Source of the DNA: Clostridiaceae bacterium BRH_c20a
Lineage (GTDB): Bacteria > Bacillota > Peptococcia > Peptococcales > BICA1-8
Length of the DNA stretch: 64,000 nucleotides
Direction: 5' to 3'
Assembly: GCA_000961765.1 (NCBI GenBank)
Contig: LADT01000013.1
Location: 62,001 to 126,000 of the forward strand
Part shown: piece by piece, positions 32,113 to 45,497 of the stretch
Numbering within the stretch: the stretch's first letter is position 1
How the letters are laid out: each line of letters starts with the position of its first letter
The notes under the pieces: model-generated
Databases searched by the model: none
The model's input: only the letters and a program-made list of their open reading frames with translations
What the model was told of the DNA's origin: nothing
Translations under genes and position numbers: made by a program

Positions 32113-33306
32113 TTAGTCTGCACGGATTGCCGATACTACTCCTGCGCCAACAGTTCTTCCACCTTCACGAATAGCGAAGCGTAAGCCTTCTTCCATTGCG
32201 ATTGGAGTGATTAATTCGATATCCATCTTAATGTTATCACCAGGCATTACCATTTCAATTCCTTCTGGGAGTTGAGCTACGCCTGTTACGTCTGTTGTAC
32301 GGAAGTAAAACTGTGGACGATATCCATTAAAGAACGGAGTATGACGGCCACCTTCTTCTTTTGTTAATACATAAACTTCCGCATAAAATTTAGTGTGTGG
32401 TTTGATGGAACCTGGCTTTGCTAATACTTGGCCACGCTCAATCTCTTTTCTATCTACACCACGCAGCAATGCACCGATGTTGTCCCCCGCTTCTGCTCTA
32501 TCTAGAAGCTTACGGAACATTTCTACTCCTGTACATACTGTTTTACGAGTTGCTTCAGTCATACCTACGATTTCTAATTCTTCGCCAACCTTGACTGTTC
32601 CACGTTCTACACGGCCTGTAGCAACTGTTCCACGACCTGTAATACTGAAAACGTCCTCTACCGGCATTAAGAATGGTTTGTCTACTGCACGCTCAGGTGT
32701 CGGAATGAATTCATCTACTGCTTTCATTAATTCATGAATTTTTTCTGCCCAAGGACCTGTTGGGTCTTCTAAGGCTTTTAGTCCGGAACCTCTAATTACT
32801 GGAATGTCATCACCTGGGAATTCATACATACTTAACAATTCCCTTACTTCTAGTTCTACTAATTCTAATAATTCTTCGTCATCTACCATATCGGATTTAT
32901 TTAACCATACTACGATATGTGGCACACCTACTTGGCGAGCTAAAAGAATGTGCTCACGGGTCTGAGGCATAGGGCCATCAGCTGCACTTACTACTAAAAT
33001 TGCTCCATCCATTTGCGCTGCACCTGTAATCATGTTTTTAACATAGTCAGCGTGACCTGGGCAGTCAACGTGGGCATAGTGACGATTGGCAGTTTCATAC
33101 TCAACGTGAGCTGTGTTGATTGTGATCCCACGAGCTTTTTCTTCTGGTGCTTTATCGATCTCATCAAACTTTGTTGCTTTTGCATTCCCTGTTAAGGATA
33201 ATACAGATGTAATAGCTGCTGTTGTAGTTGTTTTACCATGGTCAACGTGACCGATTGTTCCAATATTTACGTGGGGCTTGTTTCTTTCAAATTTTGCTTT
33301 TCCCAT
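32113..33306 (-). CDS. tuf: Elongation factor Tu
   Basis: [21 protein letters not shown]. Confidence 0.99.
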   Translation of the reverse strand: MGKAKFERNKPHVNIGTIGHVDHGKTTTTAAITSVLSLTGNAKATKFDEIDKAPEEKARGITINTAHVEYETANRHYAHVDCPGHADYVKNMITGAAQMDGAILVVSAADGPMPQTREHILLARQVGVPHIVVWLNKSDMVDDEELLELVELEVRELLSMYEFPGDDIPVIRGSGLKALEDPTGPWAEKIHELMKAVDEFIPTPERAVDKPFLMPVEDVFSITGRGTVATGRVERGTVKVGEELEIVGMTEATRKTVCTGVEMFRKLLDRAEAGDNIGALLRGVDRKEIERGQVLAKPGSIKPHTKFYAEVYVLTKEEGGRHTPFFNGYRPQFYFRTTDVTGVAQLPEGIEMVMPGDNIKMDIELITPIAMEEGLRFAIREGGRTVGAGVVSAIRAD

Positions 33307-33350
33307 CTTTAATTTCCTCCTTAATATTTAATAAGTCAATATTTTGGGTA

Positions 33351-33481
33351 TAGGTTAAGGTTTCGCTCACTTTGGTTCGCTAGGCTAAGGTTGAGAAGAT
33401 GCCTTGAAAACTCACTTAACCTTAACCTTAACCTGACCTGTAAATTACTCAAGAGCTAACCTCGACCAATAAGTTTTGACC
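33351..33481. repeat. Family A copy A5, between tuf and fusA
   Basis: TAGGTTAAGGTTTCGCTCACTTTGGTTCGCTAGGCTAAGGTTGAG...CTTAACCTTAACCTTAACCTGACCTGTAAATTACTCAAGAGCTAACCTCGACC. Confidence 0.9.
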
Positions 33482-33494
33482 AAAAAGCAAAAGA

Positions 33495-35579
33495 TTATCT
33501 TCCTTGCCTTTTAGCAACAATTTCTTCAGCAATACTCTTTGGAACTTCGTCAAAATGATTGAAATGCATAGTATAAATTCCACGACCTTGGGTTTTGGAA
33601 CGCAGGTCTGTTGCATATCCAAACATTGAGGACAGAGGTACAAAACCCCTAATCACCTGGGTATTAGCCCTTGGCTCCATGCCTTCTATACGACCCCGGC
33701 GAGAATTTAGGTCACCAATAACATCGCCCATATATTCTTCCGGTACAACTACTTCAACTTTCATTACAGGTTCTAAGATAACTGGTTCTGCTTTAATTCC
33801 CGCACTTTTAAATGCCATGGAACCAGCAACCTTAAAGGCTATTTCAGAGGAGTCAACCTCATGGTAAGAGCCATCAACCAAGGTAGCTTTAATATCAACA
33901 ACAGAATAGCCGGCTAAGATACCATTTTGCAAAGATTCTCTAATACCTGCATCAACAGGTGCAACATATTCTTTGGGAACTACACCACCAACGATTTTAC
34001 TTTCAAATTGATAACCAGAACCTGGCTCTAAAGGCTCAAAGACCACGACACAATGCCCATATTGACCTCTACCACCAGACTGCCGTACAAACTTACCCTC
34101 AGCTTTAACAGTCTTACGGATAGTTTCTTTATAAGCAACCTGAGGTTTACCTACTTTTGCATCAACCTTGAATTCGCGCAGCATACGGTCTGTTATGATT
34201 TCTAAGTGAAGTTCTCCCATACCAGCAATCAAAGTTTGACCGGTTTCTGCATCAGTATAAGTTTTAAAAGTGGGATCTTCCTCAGCCAGTTTTGATAAAG
34301 CAACACCCATTTTTTCCTGATCCGCCTTAGTACTAGGTTCAATTGCCACTTTTATAACAGGTTCAGGGAATACCATTGATTCCAAGATAATTGTATCCTC
34401 TTCTATACAAAGGGTATCGCCAGTCGTAGTATCCTTAAAACCTATAGCTGCTGCAATATCACCGGCATAGACTATATCAACTTCTTCTCTATGGTTTGCA
34501 TGCATCTGCAGAATACGACCTAGTCGTTCCCTTTTACCTTTTGTTGAATTATATACATAAGATCCGGCTTTCATAGTACCAGAATAAACACGGAAAAATG
34601 TCAGTCTTCCAACATATGGATCAGTCATGATTTTAAAGGCTAATGCACTAAATGGTTCCTTATCATCAGCCTTACGGAAAGCCTCCTCATCGGAGTCAGG
34701 CAGCATACCATGAATAGGCGGTATGTCTAAAGGTGATGGACAGTATTCAACAACCGCATCTAATAATAGATGGACACCTTTATTTTTAAAGGCAGAACCG
34801 CAAACAACAGGAATAACCTTAACATCAATTGTTGCTTTACGTAGTGCTGTCCTGATTTCTCCCTCAGTGAGCTCTTCGCCCTCTAAGTATCTCATCATCA
34901 GGTCTTCGTCACTTTCAGCTATAGCTTCCAGCAGTTTTTCCCGATATTTTCCGGCTACATCAACCAATTCCTCAGGTATATCCTCTTCATCACCTAGTTT
35001 ACCTAAATCATCTTTATAGTAAAATGCCTTGTATTTAACTAGATCCACAATGCCCTTAAACTCATCCTCACAACCAATAGGTAATTGGATAGGCACAGCA
35101 TTTGCACCTAATTTTTCTTGTATCTGACCGACAACATTCAAAAAGTCAGCGCCCACTCTATCCATTTTATTGACGAAGGCTATTCTAGGAACACCATATT
35201 TGTCAGCCTGACGCCACACTGTTTCGGATTGAGGTTCTACACCACCTACAGCACAAAAAACAGCTACAGCACTATCTAAAACCCTTAAAGACCGTTCTAC
35301 CTCTACTGTGAAATCCACGTGCCCTGGCGTATCAATAATGTTTATACGATTTCCCTTCCATTGGGCAGTAGTAGCAGCAGAGGTAATAGTAATACCCCGC
35401 TCCTGCTCTTGCACCATCCAGTCCATGGTTGCAGCACCATCATGCACCTCACCTATCTTATGCACACGACCAGTGTAAAAAAGAATACGCTCAGTGGTAG
35501 TAGTTTTACCGGCATCAATGTGAGCCATTATACCTATATTTCTTGTTTTATCTAATGGAAAAGCGCGAGCCACGTTCAA
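33495..35579 (-). CDS. fusA: Elongation factor G
   Basis: [25 protein letters not shown]. Confidence 0.99.
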   Translation of the reverse strand: MNVARAFPLDKTRNIGIMAHIDAGKTTTTERILFYTGRVHKIGEVHDGAATMDWMVQEQERGITITSAATTAQWKGNRINIIDTPGHVDFTVEVERSLRVLDSAVAVFCAVGGVEPQSETVWRQADKYGVPRIAFVNKMDRVGADFLNVVGQIQEKLGANAVPIQLPIGCEDEFKGIVDLVKYKAFYYKDDLGKLGDEEDIPEELVDVAGKYREKLLEAIAESDEDLMMRYLEGEELTEGEIRTALRKATIDVKVIPVVCGSAFKNKGVHLLLDAVVEYCPSPLDIPPIHGMLPDSDEEAFRKADDKEPFSALAFKIMTDPYVGRLTFFRVYSGTMKAGSYVYNSTKGKRERLGRILQMHANHREEVDIVYAGDIAAAIGFKDTTTGDTLCIEEDTIILESMVFPEPVIKVAIEPSTKADQEKMGVALSKLAEEDPTFKTYTDAETGQTLIAGMGELHLEIITDRMLREFKVDAKVGKPQVAYKETIRKTVKAEGKFVRQSGGRGQYGHCVVVFEPLEPGSGYQFESKIVGGVVPKEYVAPVDAGIRESLQNGILAGYSVVDIKATLVDGSYHEVDSSEIAFKVAGSMAFKSAGIKAEPVILEPVMKVEVVVPEEYMGDVIGDLNSRRGRIEGMEPRANTQVIRGFVPLSSMFGYATDLRSKTQGRGIYTMHFNHFDEVPKSIAEEIVAKRQGR

Positions 35580-35649
35580 GTCCTCCTTCAGCCTGTGTTG
35601 GCCACATAATCTTTAGGGTTACCCCAGTGAACAACTACCCTATATTATA

Positions 35650-36135
<486 letters not shown>

Positions 36136-36142
36136 TCATTCA

Positions 36143-36526
36143 TTATTTTTTACTTTGCTTTGGACGTTTTGTGCCGTACTTAGAACGACTTTGATTACGA
36201 TTTTGTACACCGGCAGCATCTAAAGTACCACGAACTAAATGATAACGAACACCAGGTAAGTCCTTAACACGACCACCTCTTACAAGTACCACGGAGTGTT
36301 CTTGTAAATTGTGTCCAATACCAGGAATATATGCGGTAACTTCAATACCATTTGTCAACCTAACCCTCGCCACTTTACGTAAAGCGGAGTTTGGTTTCTT
36401 AGGTGTAGTTGTATAAACTCTAGTACACACTCCTCTTTTTTGTGGGTTTTCCTTTAAAGCAGGAGCGGTAGATTTCTTTTTCATAACACTTCTACCTTTT
36501 CTAACTAATTGACTGATTGTTGGCAT
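36143..36526 (-). CDS. rpsL: 30S ribosomal protein S12
   Basis: [12 protein letters not shown]...[25 protein letters not shown]. Confidence 0.98.
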   Translation of the reverse strand: MPTISQLVRKGRSVMKKKSTAPALKENPQKRGVCTRVYTTTPKKPNSALRKVARVRLTNGIEVTAYIPGIGHNLQEHSVVLVRGGRVKDLPGVRYHLVRGTLDAAGVQNRNQSRSKYGTKRPKQSKK

Positions 36527-36628
36527 CCCCTACACCTCCTTCCTGACTCATCTTTGATGTTTTAAAAAATAGCTGGGAGTCGAGACTATAGTTAGCCTCG
36601 ACCCACTAACTTTAATTACCTGTAAATT

Positions 36629-36880
36629 TTACTTTTGGATTAGAATTGCAGCAGTTGCTGCACCTACTTCAATACCAAAAGCTTTACCTAGCTCTCTCAT
36701 GGAAGGAACCTTAATTATCTGGACACCTTTTTCTTTAGCCAGAGTCTCTAAAGGTTCTGTAACACGGTTTTCAGCATCCTTAGCAATATATAAAACAGCT
36801 GCTTCATTTTTTTGCAAAGCTTTGGTGGTTTGTTTGATGCCTATTACCTTGGGTACATTCCTCAATTCATCAACCGCCAC
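36629..36880 (-). CDS. L7Ae/L30e-family ribosomal protein (YbxF-like)
   Basis: GIKQTTKALQKNEAAVLYIAKDAENRVTEPLETLAKEKGV; conserved rpoC-rpsL position. Confidence 0.88.
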   Translation of the reverse strand: MAVDELRNVPKVIGIKQTTKALQKNEAAVLYIAKDAENRVTEPLETLAKEKGVQIIKVPSMRELGKAFGIEVGAATAAILIQK

Positions 36881-36936
36881 TTAACTCCCCCCATAATACA
36901 CACACTTGAACATTTTATCACCACATATATTTACTG

Positions 36937-39900
36937 TCAAGATTGAGGTTCTGATTCAAATTCTGGTAAGTTTTGTTCATTAGGTATAACTCTAAGGTTC
37001 CTGTATCTGCTCATCCCTGTACCAGCAGGAATCAGCTTACCAATAATTACGTTTTCTTTTAAGCCAAGTAGTGGGTCCGTTTTACCTTTAATTGCTGCAT
37101 CAGTTAAAACTCTGGTAGTTTCTTGGAATGATGCTGCTGATAAGAATGAGTCGGTAGCCAAGGAGGCCTTGGTAATACCCAACAATACCGGCTTAGCAGT
37201 TGCGGCTTCCGCCCCTAAAGCCTGTATACGATTATTCTCATCCTCGAAATCGAAAATATCCACTAATCCGCCCGGTAAAAGATCTGTATCACCAGGTTCC
37301 TCAACTTTAACTTTTCTAAGCATTTGTCGTACCATAACCTCAATATGCTTATCATTAATATCAACACCCTGCAAACGGTAAACCTTCTGTACTTCCTGCA
37401 AAAGATATGATTGAACACCTCTAATACCTCTAATCCGCAGGAGGTCATGGGGGTTAACAGAGCCTTCAGTGAGTTCAGTACCGGGTACAACCCGCTGTCC
37501 GTCCAGAACCCTAATTCTCGAACCATATGGAACGGGATAACTCTTAGTTTCACCATCGGTAGGTGTAACTTCAATTTCTTTACGGCTTTTTATCTCATTA
37601 ATTCTAACTATACCGTCAGTTTCAGCGACAATTGCCTGACCTTTAGGCTTTCTAGCCTCAAATAGTTCTTCAACCCGGGGCAAGCCCTGGGTAATATCGT
37701 CACCCGCTACACCACCGGTATGAAAGGTACGCATTGTTAACTGAGTACCAGGTTCACCAATGGATTGGGCAGCTATAATACCTACCGCCTCACCTATGTC
37801 AACATGGTGACCAGTAGCTAGATTGCGACCATAGCATTTGCGGCAAACACCATAACGGGTTTTACAGGTTAATGCTGTCCTTATTTCTATCTGTTGCAGC
37901 CCTGTACTAATGATATATTCGGACATGTCGTCAGTAATTATCTCATCAGCTTTTACTAAAACTTCGCCAGTCTCCGGATGGAGAATATCCTTAGCTGCGA
38001 ATCTGCCAGCAATTCTTTCTTCCAAAGGTTCAATTGTTTCATTACCGTTTTTAACATCATCTACTACTATGCCATCTACAGTTCCACAGTCATCTTCCCG
38101 TATTATTACATCCTGAGCAACATCAACCAAACGACGGGTCAAATACCCGGAATCAGCAGTACGTAAAGCAGTATCGGCTAGACCCTTACGAGCACCGTGG
38201 GTGGAGATAAAATACTCCAAAACTGTCAAGCCTTCTCTAAAGTTAGCCTTAATAGGTAATTCGATGGTTCTCCCCGATGGGTCAGCCATCAGTCCCCGCA
38301 TACCGGCCAGCTGACGAATCTGCTGGATATTACCCCGAGCTCCTGAGGTAGCCATCATGTAGATGTTATTAAAATGATCTAATGATTCTAATAAGGCTTT
38401 AGTTACTGCATCCGTAGATTTATTCCAAACATCAATTATTAATTGGTAACGTTCCTCTCCGGTAATTAAACCCCTTCTAAACTTCTGCTCGATAGATTCA
38501 ACTCTACCATCGGATTCCTTTATAATCTCTGTTTTTTCATCGGGCACAATAATATCACTAAGGCCAACGGTAATGCCTGCTTTAGTAGAATAAGTAAACC
38601 CAAGTTTTTTTATACCGTCAAGCATTTCAGCAGTAGCGCTTGAGCCTAATTTCCTAAAACATTTGGCAACAATTTTACCTAGCACTTTTTTTGTTACAAC
38701 TTCATTAATATAACCAACCCCTGAAGGAATAACCCCATTAAAGATTACTCTGCCTACAGTTGTTTCTAAACGGCCAACACCCTCACGGCGCACCTTGACT
38801 TTGGCATGAATATCAACATTATTTGTATTATAAGCCAACATTACTTCATTATAGTCTTTAAATATTTTCCCTTCCCCTAAAACCCCGTCTTTCTCAACTG
38901 TTAGATAATAAGAACCCAAGACCATATCCTGTGTTGGCGTACAAACGGGATGACCATCTTTAGGGTTTAAGATATTATGGGAAGAAAGCATTAAAATTCT
39001 AGCTTCCGCTTGGGCTTCTGCAGAAAGGGGCACGTGTACAGCCATCTGATCACCATCAAAGTCAGCATTATAAGCCGTACAAACAAGGGGATGTATCTGC
39101 AGTGCTCTGCCTTCAACTAAAACCGGCTCAAAAGCCTGAATCCCTAATCTATGCAGGGTAGGTGCCCGGTTTAAGAGTACAGGATGTTCTTTAATGACCT
39201 CTTCTAAGACATCCCAAACCTCGGTTTTAACCCTTTCAACCATCCTCTTAGCACTTTTTATATTATGGGCATGACCATCATTTACCAATCTTTTCATTAC
39301 AAAGGGTTTAAAAAGCTCCAAAGCCATTTCCTTAGGAAGTCCACATTGATGCATCTTCAAATCAGGACCTACCACAATAACCGAACGACCGGAATAATCA
39401 ACCCTTTTACCCAATAAATTCTGCCGAAAACGACCTTGTTTACCTTTAAGCATATCACTCAAGGATTTTAATGGTCTGTTGCCAGGTCCAGTAACAGGGC
39501 GACCCCTGCGTCCATTGTCAATAAGAGCATCTACCGCTTCCTGCAACATCCGTTTTTCATTGCGAACGATAATATCAGGTGCACCTAAATCCAAAAGCCT
39601 TTTTAGTCGGTTATTCCTGTTTATTACTCTGCGGTACAGGTCATTTAAGTCCGAAGTGGCAAATCGCCCACCATCAAGTTGAACCATCGGTCTTAATTCC
39701 GGAGGAATCACGGGCAGTACGTCCATTACCATCCATGTAGGATTATTACCAGACTTTTTCAGTGCTTCAACTACCTCTAAGCGGCGAATTGCCCTGATTT
39801 TCCTCTGGCCCGTTGTATCTCGGATTTCCTGTCGCAGTTCTAGATAGTGGGCTTCTAAGTCTATTTCAGCCAAGAGCTTTTGGATAGACTCAGCACCGAT

Positions 39901-40407
39901 ATCTGCTTCAAACCTGGCTCCATATTTTTCCTTATATTCTCGGTATTCTGTTTCTGTCAACAATTGTTTTTTCATTAAAGGAGTGTCCCCTGGATTAATG
40001 ACTATATAGGAGACAAAGTATATTACCTTTTCCAAAGACCTCGGTGACATATCCAGTAATAGTCCCATACGACTGGGAATACCTTTAAAATACCAAATGT
40101 GTGAACAGGGGGCAGCTAGCTCAATATGTCCTAACCTTTCCCTTCTAACCTTCGAGCGAGTAACTTCAACACCACATCGGTCACAAATTATACCTTTGTA
40201 TCGGACCCTCTTATATTTTCCACAGTGGCACTCCCAGTCCCGGGTTGGACCAAATATCTTTTCACAAAACAACCCTTCCCGTTCTGGTTTTAAAGTCCGA
40301 TAATTAATTGTCTCCGGTTTTTTCACTTCTCCGCTGGACCAGGCACGGATCAGTTCCGGAGAGGCCAAGCCAATCCGCATTCGATCAAAGTTATTAACAT
40401 CTAACAA
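36937..40407 (-). CDS. rpoC: RNA polymerase beta' subunit
   Basis: [23 protein letters not shown]. Confidence 0.99.
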   Translation of the reverse strand: MLDVNNFDRMRIGLASPELIRAWSSGEVKKPETINYRTLKPEREGLFCEKIFGPTRDWECHCGKYKRVRYKGIICDRCGVEVTRSKVRRERLGHIELAAPCSHIWYFKGIPSRMGLLLDMSPRSLEKVIYFVSYIVINPGDTPLMKKQLLTETEYREYKEKYGARFEADIGAESIQKLLAEIDLEAHYLELRQEIRDTTGQRKIRAIRRLEVVEALKKSGNNPTWMVMDVLPVIPPELRPMVQLDGGRFATSDLNDLYRRVINRNNRLKRLLDLGAPDIIVRNEKRMLQEAVDALIDNGRRGRPVTGPGNRPLKSLSDMLKGKQGRFRQNLLGKRVDYSGRSVIVVGPDLKMHQCGLPKEMALELFKPFVMKRLVNDGHAHNIKSAKRMVERVKTEVWDVLEEVIKEHPVLLNRAPTLHRLGIQAFEPVLVEGRALQIHPLVCTAYNADFDGDQMAVHVPLSAEAQAEARILMLSSHNILNPKDGHPVCTPTQDMVLGSYYLTVEKDGVLGEGKIFKDYNEVMLAYNTNNVDIHAKVKVRREGVGRLETTVGRVIFNGVIPSGVGYINEVVTKKVLGKIVAKCFRKLGSSATAEMLDGIKKLGFTYSTKAGITVGLSDIIVPDEKTEIIKESDGRVESIEQKFRRGLITGEERYQLIIDVWNKSTDAVTKALLESLDHFNNIYMMATSGARGNIQQIRQLAGMRGLMADPSGRTIELPIKANFREGLTVLEYFISTHGARKGLADTALRTADSGYLTRRLVDVAQDVIIREDDCGTVDGIVVDDVKNGNETIEPLEERIAGRFAAKDILHPETGEVLVKADEIITDDMSEYIISTGLQQIEIRTALTCKTRYGVCRKCYGRNLATGHHVDIGEAVGIIAAQSIGEPGTQLTMRTFHTGGVAGDDITQGLPRVEELFEARKPKGQAIVAETDGIVRINEIKSRKEIEVTPTDGETKSYPVPYGSRIRVLDGQRVVPGTELTEGSVNPHDLLRIRGIRGVQSYLLQEVQKVYRLQGVDINDKHIEVMVRQMLRKVKVEEPGDTDLLPGGLVDIFDFEDENNRIQALGAEAATAKPVLLGITKASLATDSFLSAASFQETTRVLTDAAIKGKTDPLLGLKENVIIGKLIPAGTGMSRYRNLRVIPNEQNLPEFESEPQS

Positions 40408-40439
40408 GGGCCTCGCTCCCTTCCCTGAATCATTATTTC

Positions 40440-43400
40440 TTAATCAAGGGCATCTTCATCTTCTTCATCTAAATCAATATTCATATCTTCGAAATCTACA
40501 TCTTCCTCATCGTCCCCAATATCTTCACCAACAACTAGATTGCCGTCAGCTATTATTGCTCTTTCCTTCTCTTCTTCACTGGGAATATCTAAGCCTAACT
40601 CTTTGGCGGTCTCTGCAATGTCATCTTCAGCTTCTTGGATTTCAATTTCCTCATCATCTTCAGATAATATTTTCACATCTAAGCATAAGCTCTGTAATTC
40701 CTTGATCAATACCTTAAAGGACTCAGGCACACCCGGCTCTGGGACATTTTCACCCTTGACTATAGCCTCATAAGTTTTCACCCGGCCAACAACATCATCG
40801 GATTTGACAGTAAGTATTTCCTGGAGTGTATAGGCTGCCCCATAGGCCTCTAGAGCCCAAACCTCCATCTCACCAAATCGCTGACCACCAAATTGAGCTT
40901 TACCGCCTAATGGTTGCTGAGTAACCAGAGAATATGGACCTGTAGACCGCGCATGTATTTTATCATCGACCAAGTGAGCCAATTTAAGAACATACATATA
41001 TCCAACCGTTACCTGGTTATCCATAGCTTCACCAGTACGACCGTCCCTCAGAGTAAACTTACCACTTTTGTCAAAGCCAGCTTTTTCTAGCATTTCCATA
41101 ATATCGTTTTCTGAAGCACCGTCAAATACAGGGACAGACATATGAATCCCCAAGGCCTTGGCGGCCATACCCAAATGGGTCTCCATGACTTGCCCGATGT
41201 TCATCCTTGAAGGAACACCCAACGGGTTAAGTACTATCTCAACAGGAGTTCCATCGGGAAGGAAAGGCATATCTTCCTCCGCCATAATACGGGAAACAAC
41301 CCCCTTGTTACCATGACGACCTGCCATTTTATCCCCTTCGGAAATCTTTCTTTTTTGTGCAATATAGACACGAACAATCTGATTCACTCCAGGAGCAAGT
41401 TCATCGCCATTTTCTCTAGAGAATACTTTTACATCAACAATTTTCCCGGCCTCACCGTGGGGAACCCTTAATGATGTATCCCTAACTTCTCTGGCTTTTT
41501 CTCCAAATATGGCCCTTAGTAGTCTTTCTTCCGCCGTAAGCTCTGTCTCGCCTTTCGGTGTTACTTTACCTACGAGAATATCTCCAGGCCGAACCTCCGC
41601 ACCTACCCGGATAATACCCCTATCATCTAAATTTTTGAGAACATCTTCGCCAACATTGGGAATATCTCGGGTTATTTCTTCAGGGCCTAATTTAGTATCC
41701 CTAGCATCACACTCATATTCTTCAATGTGAATAGAGGTATAGTAATCCTCTTTCACCAGTTTTTTGCTTAATAAAATAGCATCCTCATAGTTATATCCTT
41801 CCCAAGTCATAAAGGCAACCAGAACATTACGCCCTAAGGCTAATTCACCTTTATCAGTGGAAGGACCATCAGCTAGAAGATCACCTTTTTCAACCCGTTG
41901 CCCACTTCTTACGAGAGGCTTTTGGTTGATACAGGTTCCTTGGTTTGATCTATCAAACTTTGTTAATTTGTAGTTATCTGTTTTCCCTTGGTCATTATTG
42001 ATAACAATTTCATTTGCTGTAACCTTTTGAACAGAACCGGATTCTTTAGCAATTACCATTACCCCGGAGTCGTAAGCAGCTTTAAACTCCATCCCTGTAC
42101 CAACTAATGGAGCATCGGTCCGTAAAAGTGGGACTGCCTGACGCTGCATGTTTGCACCCATTAATGCTCGGTTAGCATCATCATGCTCCAAAAATGGAAT
42201 CATAGCGGTAGCTATGGATACAACCTGCTTAGGGGACACATCCATATAGTCTACCCTGTGGGCATCAACAAAGATGATTTCATGGCCATGGCGAGCATTA
42301 ACCTTTTTATTGATAAAACGCCCTTCTTCATCCAAAGGAGCATTAGCCTGGGCAACGGCATAATTATCCTCTTCATCTGCAGTTAAATACTCTATTTCTT
42401 CGGTAACTTTTCCTTCTTCCTTATTAACCTTCCGATAAGGAGTCTCAATAAACCCAAATTCATTAATCCGGGCAAAGGTACTTAAGGAACTGATTAACCC
42501 GATGTTGGGGCCTTCCGGAGTCTCAATAGGACACATCCGTCCATAGTGAGAATGGTGTACATCACGAACTTCAAAGCCTGCCCGTTCTCTGCTTAATCCA
42601 CCGGGACCCAAGGCACTAAGCCTTCTTTTATGAGTCAGCTCTGCCAAAGGGTTAGTTTGGTCCATAAACTGTGATAATTGGCTGGAACCAAAAAATTCTT
42701 TAATGGCTGCTACTACAGGACGAATATTGATTAATACTTGAGGAGTAATTACATCCACATCCTGAATAGTCATCCTCTCCCGTACAACTCTTTCCATCCT
42801 AGAAAGACCAATACGAAATTGGTTTTGCAACAGTTCGCCCACAGAACGCAATCGACGATTGCCTAAATGGTCAATATCATCTGGACGACCTTCTTCTTTG
42901 ACAAGCTTTATTAAATATTTTATGGAAGCAACAATATCTTCCTTAGTAATATGCTTGATTTCTTTATCAATTTGAAGTTTCAGTTTTTTATTTAGTTTAT
43001 AACGACCAACTTTAGCTAAATCATATCTTTTGGGATCAAAAAATAAGGTTGACAATAAAGACCGAGCACTATCAACTGTGGGTGGTTCTCCTGGCCTTAG
43101 TCTCTTATATATATCAACTAATGCCTCTCCCTCACTTTCAGTATGGTCTCTTTCTAAAGTCATCCTAATTCTGTCATCACTATCAAAGAGTTCTAAAATT
43201 TGACCATTGCTACCATATCCTAATGCCCGTAATAACACTGTTGCCGGCAATTTCCTAGTCCTATCAATACGGACAAATATATTTTCGTTGACATCTGTCT
43301 CAAACTCCAGCCAAGCACCTCTATTGGGAATAAGTGTGGCATTGTAAAGTCTTTTGCCACTGGTGTCTATAGTTTCCGAATAGTATGCACCAGGAGAACG

Positions 43401-43808
43401 AACCAGTTGGCTGACAATAACCCTTTCGGCACCGTTTATTATAAACGTGCCTTTATTTGTCATCAACGGAAAATCCCCCATGAAAACTTCTTGCTCTTTA
43501 ACCTCACCGGTTTCTTTATTAATTAGTCTTACTTTTAAACGCAAGGGGGCAGCATATGTAACATCTCTTTCTTTACATTCATCCACATGATATTTGGGTT
43601 CCCCCAGAGTATAATCAACAAACTCTAGAATTAAATTTCCAGTGAAATCCTGAATGGGGGATATATCATGAAACATCTCCCTTAAACCTTCTTCAAGAAA
43701 CCACTGATAAGAGTTTTGTTGAATTTCTATTAAGTTAGGCATTTCCATAACCTCTTGGATCTGCGCAAAACTATGCCTTTGTCTAAGCGCACGAGTCGGA
43801 TTGACCAA
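40440..43808 (-). CDS. rpoB: RNA polymerase beta subunit
   Basis: [47 protein letters not shown]. Confidence 0.99.
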   Translation of the reverse strand: MVNPTRALRQRHSFAQIQEVMEMPNLIEIQQNSYQWFLEEGLREMFHDISPIQDFTGNLILEFVDYTLGEPKYHVDECKERDVTYAAPLRLKVRLINKETGEVKEQEVFMGDFPLMTNKGTFIINGAERVIVSQLVRSPGAYYSETIDTSGKRLYNATLIPNRGAWLEFETDVNENIFVRIDRTRKLPATVLLRALGYGSNGQILELFDSDDRIRMTLERDHTESEGEALVDIYKRLRPGEPPTVDSARSLLSTLFFDPKRYDLAKVGRYKLNKKLKLQIDKEIKHITKEDIVASIKYLIKLVKEEGRPDDIDHLGNRRLRSVGELLQNQFRIGLSRMERVVRERMTIQDVDVITPQVLINIRPVVAAIKEFFGSSQLSQFMDQTNPLAELTHKRRLSALGPGGLSRERAGFEVRDVHHSHYGRMCPIETPEGPNIGLISSLSTFARINEFGFIETPYRKVNKEEGKVTEEIEYLTADEEDNYAVAQANAPLDEEGRFINKKVNARHGHEIIFVDAHRVDYMDVSPKQVVSIATAMIPFLEHDDANRALMGANMQRQAVPLLRTDAPLVGTGMEFKAAYDSGVMVIAKESGSVQKVTANEIVINNDQGKTDNYKLTKFDRSNQGTCINQKPLVRSGQRVEKGDLLADGPSTDKGELALGRNVLVAFMTWEGYNYEDAILLSKKLVKEDYYTSIHIEEYECDARDTKLGPEEITRDIPNVGEDVLKNLDDRGIIRVGAEVRPGDILVGKVTPKGETELTAEERLLRAIFGEKAREVRDTSLRVPHGEAGKIVDVKVFSRENGDELAPGVNQIVRVYIAQKRKISEGDKMAGRHGNKGVVSRIMAEEDMPFLPDGTPVEIVLNPLGVPSRMNIGQVMETHLGMAAKALGIHMSVPVFDGASENDIMEMLEKAGFDKSGKFTLRDGRTGEAMDNQVTVGYMYVLKLAHLVDDKIHARSTGPYSLVTQQPLGGKAQFGGQRFGEMEVWALEAYGAAYTLQEILTVKSDDVVGRVKTYEAIVKGENVPEPGVPESFKVLIKELQSLCLDVKILSEDDEEIEIQEAEDDIAETAKELGLDIPSEEEKERAIIADGNLVVGEDIGDDEEDVDFEDMNIDLDEEDEDALD

Positions 43809-44197
43809 TTACTCTCACCCCTTAGCATTATTTAACGACAATATGCAATATAAAAGCAAGGCAGTGACCTCACTTATTAAATAAAGAAAATTACCTTAAC
43901 TATTTTTGCCATTATTCAACTAGTATATTCTTATTACAAATCCATTTGCCAAAGATTAACATGAAATCGCATTCTATAATGCTAGCACAACGATTTTGGA
44001 AAGTCAAGGGAGTATTTCGGGAACGTTATTGCGTGGGCTCGTGAGCGCGTGGGCACGAAAAACCGTAGAGGTACGTATTTCACTTCTGCATCTAAATTCT
44101 TCATCATACAGTTTCCGAAGCAAACGGGCAACAATGCTACATTTATTACATAATTTTATGACGCGCTCACGTGCCCACGAGAAGGCGAATTGACGTT

Positions 44198-44223
44198 AAA
44201 AAACACCCTTTCGGGTGTTTTTT
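44198..44223 (-). terminator. Rho-independent terminator downstream of rplL
   Basis: AAAAAACACCCTTTCGGGTGTTTTTT perfect hairpin with U tract. Confidence 0.88.
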
Positions 44224-44225
44224 AA

Positions 44226-44600
44226 CTACTTAATTGTTACAGCTGCGCCAGCTTCTTCAAGTTTTTTCTTAACTTCTTCAGCTTCTGCTTTTTCAACTTT
44301 TTCTTTAACTGGTTTAGGCGCTCCATCAACTAGGTCTTTAGCTTCTTTTAAGCCTAAACCAGTTAATTCACGAACCACTTTGATTACGTTGATTTTTTTC
44401 TCGCCGGCAGCAGTTAATATTACATCAAATTCAGTTTGCTCTTCAACAGCTTCAGCAACAGGAGCTGCGCCCACAGCTGCAACAGCAACAGGAGCAGCGG
44501 CACTTACACCAAATTCTTCTTCAAAAGCTTTAACTAATTCGGATAATTCTAATACAGAAAGACCTTTTACTAATTCAATAATTTCATTTACTTTAGACAT
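44226..44600 (-). CDS. rplL: 50S ribosomal protein L7/L12
   Basis: Typical L7/L12 sequence: [41 protein letters not shown]-like core. Confidence 0.98.
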   Translation of the reverse strand: MSKVNEIIELVKGLSVLELSELVKAFEEEFGVSAAAPVAVAAVGAAPVAEAVEEQTEFDVILTAAGEKKINVIKVVRELTGLGLKEAKDLVDGAPKPVKEKVEKAEAEEVKKKLEEAGAAVTIK

Positions 44601-44656
44601 TTATTTTTCCTCCTTATTATATACAACTAGTTTATTTTTTTGTTAGGCACTCTTTC

Positions 44657-45184
44657 TTACGCTTGTGATTCTTTGAGTTTTCTGACTTCTTCTAGAGCAT
44701 AACCCAGTTTTCTGATAGGTCCTTGAAGCACATTGACCAGACCTACGATTGGAGCTTGGAAAACAGAAGCGACTTGAGCTAGCAGAACTTCCCTTGGAGG
44801 AAGGTCAGCCAGAGCTTTTACCTGTTCAAACCCAATAACCTGGCCTTCTAAGATACCGCCCTTAATTTCCAGGTTTTTATGGTCTTTTGCAAACTTGGAA
44901 AGTATTTGTGCTGGCGAAACTGCATCCGCTAAACCAAAGGCTACGGCAGTAGGTCCTTGGAAGTATTCCTCTGTACCTGCAATGCCCGCTTCCTTAGCAG
45001 CGATTTTTAAAAGAGTATTTTTTACTACTCTATAATCTACACCTGCTTCTCTTAGTTTGCTTCTTAATTCGGTAACTTCAGCAACATTAAGACCGCGGTA
45101 ATCAGTAATAACTACAGATTTTGAATCATTAAATTTTTCAACCATCTCTACAACTATCTGTTTTTTAGTTTCGGGACTATCCAA
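44657..45184 (-). CDS. rplJ: 50S ribosomal protein L10
   Basis: SVVITDYRGLNVAEVTELRSKLREAGVDYRVVKNTL. Confidence 0.98.
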   Translation of the reverse strand: MDSPETKKQIVVEMVEKFNDSKSVVITDYRGLNVAEVTELRSKLREAGVDYRVVKNTLLKIAAKEAGIAGTEEYFQGPTAVAFGLADAVSPAQILSKFAKDHKNLEIKGGILEGQVIGFEQVKALADLPPREVLLAQVASVFQAPIVGLVNVLQGPIRKLGYALEEVRKLKESQA

Positions 45185-45224
45185 TAGTGTACACCTCCAT
45201 TCTTATTTTGGGTTAAAAATGTGA

Positions 45225-45301
45225 TTGGTCTATGGTCTATAGTCGTTAGTCTATAGTATAGTGCCTTTACAATAAGCTATTGACCATTAGCTATCGACTA
45301 A
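45225..45301. repeat. Family F heptamer array between the L10 leader and rplJ
   Basis: TTGGTCTATGGTCTATAGTCGTTAGTCTATAGTATAG...AGCTATTGACCATTAGCTATCGACTA. Confidence 0.8.
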
Positions 45302-45302
45302 A

Positions 45303-45415
45303 CTAAAATTGCCCCCGCTGACAATACGGAGGCAAGAAAACTTCAGGAATATTTTCCTAAAATTAGCCTCGGCAGGAAATTAAGCCAATAACGGCACCTA
45401 CTGTCTACAGCGAAA
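45303..45415 (-). ncRNA. Ribosomal protein L10 leader (autoregulatory leader of rplJ-rplL)
   Basis: Minus strand upstream of rplJ: CAGTAGGTGCCGTTATTGGCTTAATTTCCTGCCGAGGC...TTGCCTCCGTATTGTCAGCGGGGGC; position and sequence resemble the L10 leader family. Confidence 0.75.
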
Positions 45416-45497
45416 TATTATATTTTATTTACATCACTTAATATATATAATGTTTAATAATTTGTCAACTTTCACTGATAAACTATTCCACCAGCTC

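Noticed and set aside
33449-33643. ORF 33449..33643 (-, 64 aa) and other short ORFs antisense to or overlapping rpoB/rpoC/fusA/ribosomal genes
   Set aside because: They overlap strongly supported core genes in another frame and have low-complexity composition.
36560-36605. Possible further family A remnant (GTCGAGACTATAGTTAGCCTCGACCC)
   Set aside because: Only a short weak resemblance to the AGCTAACCTCGACC tail; not enough to call a copy.
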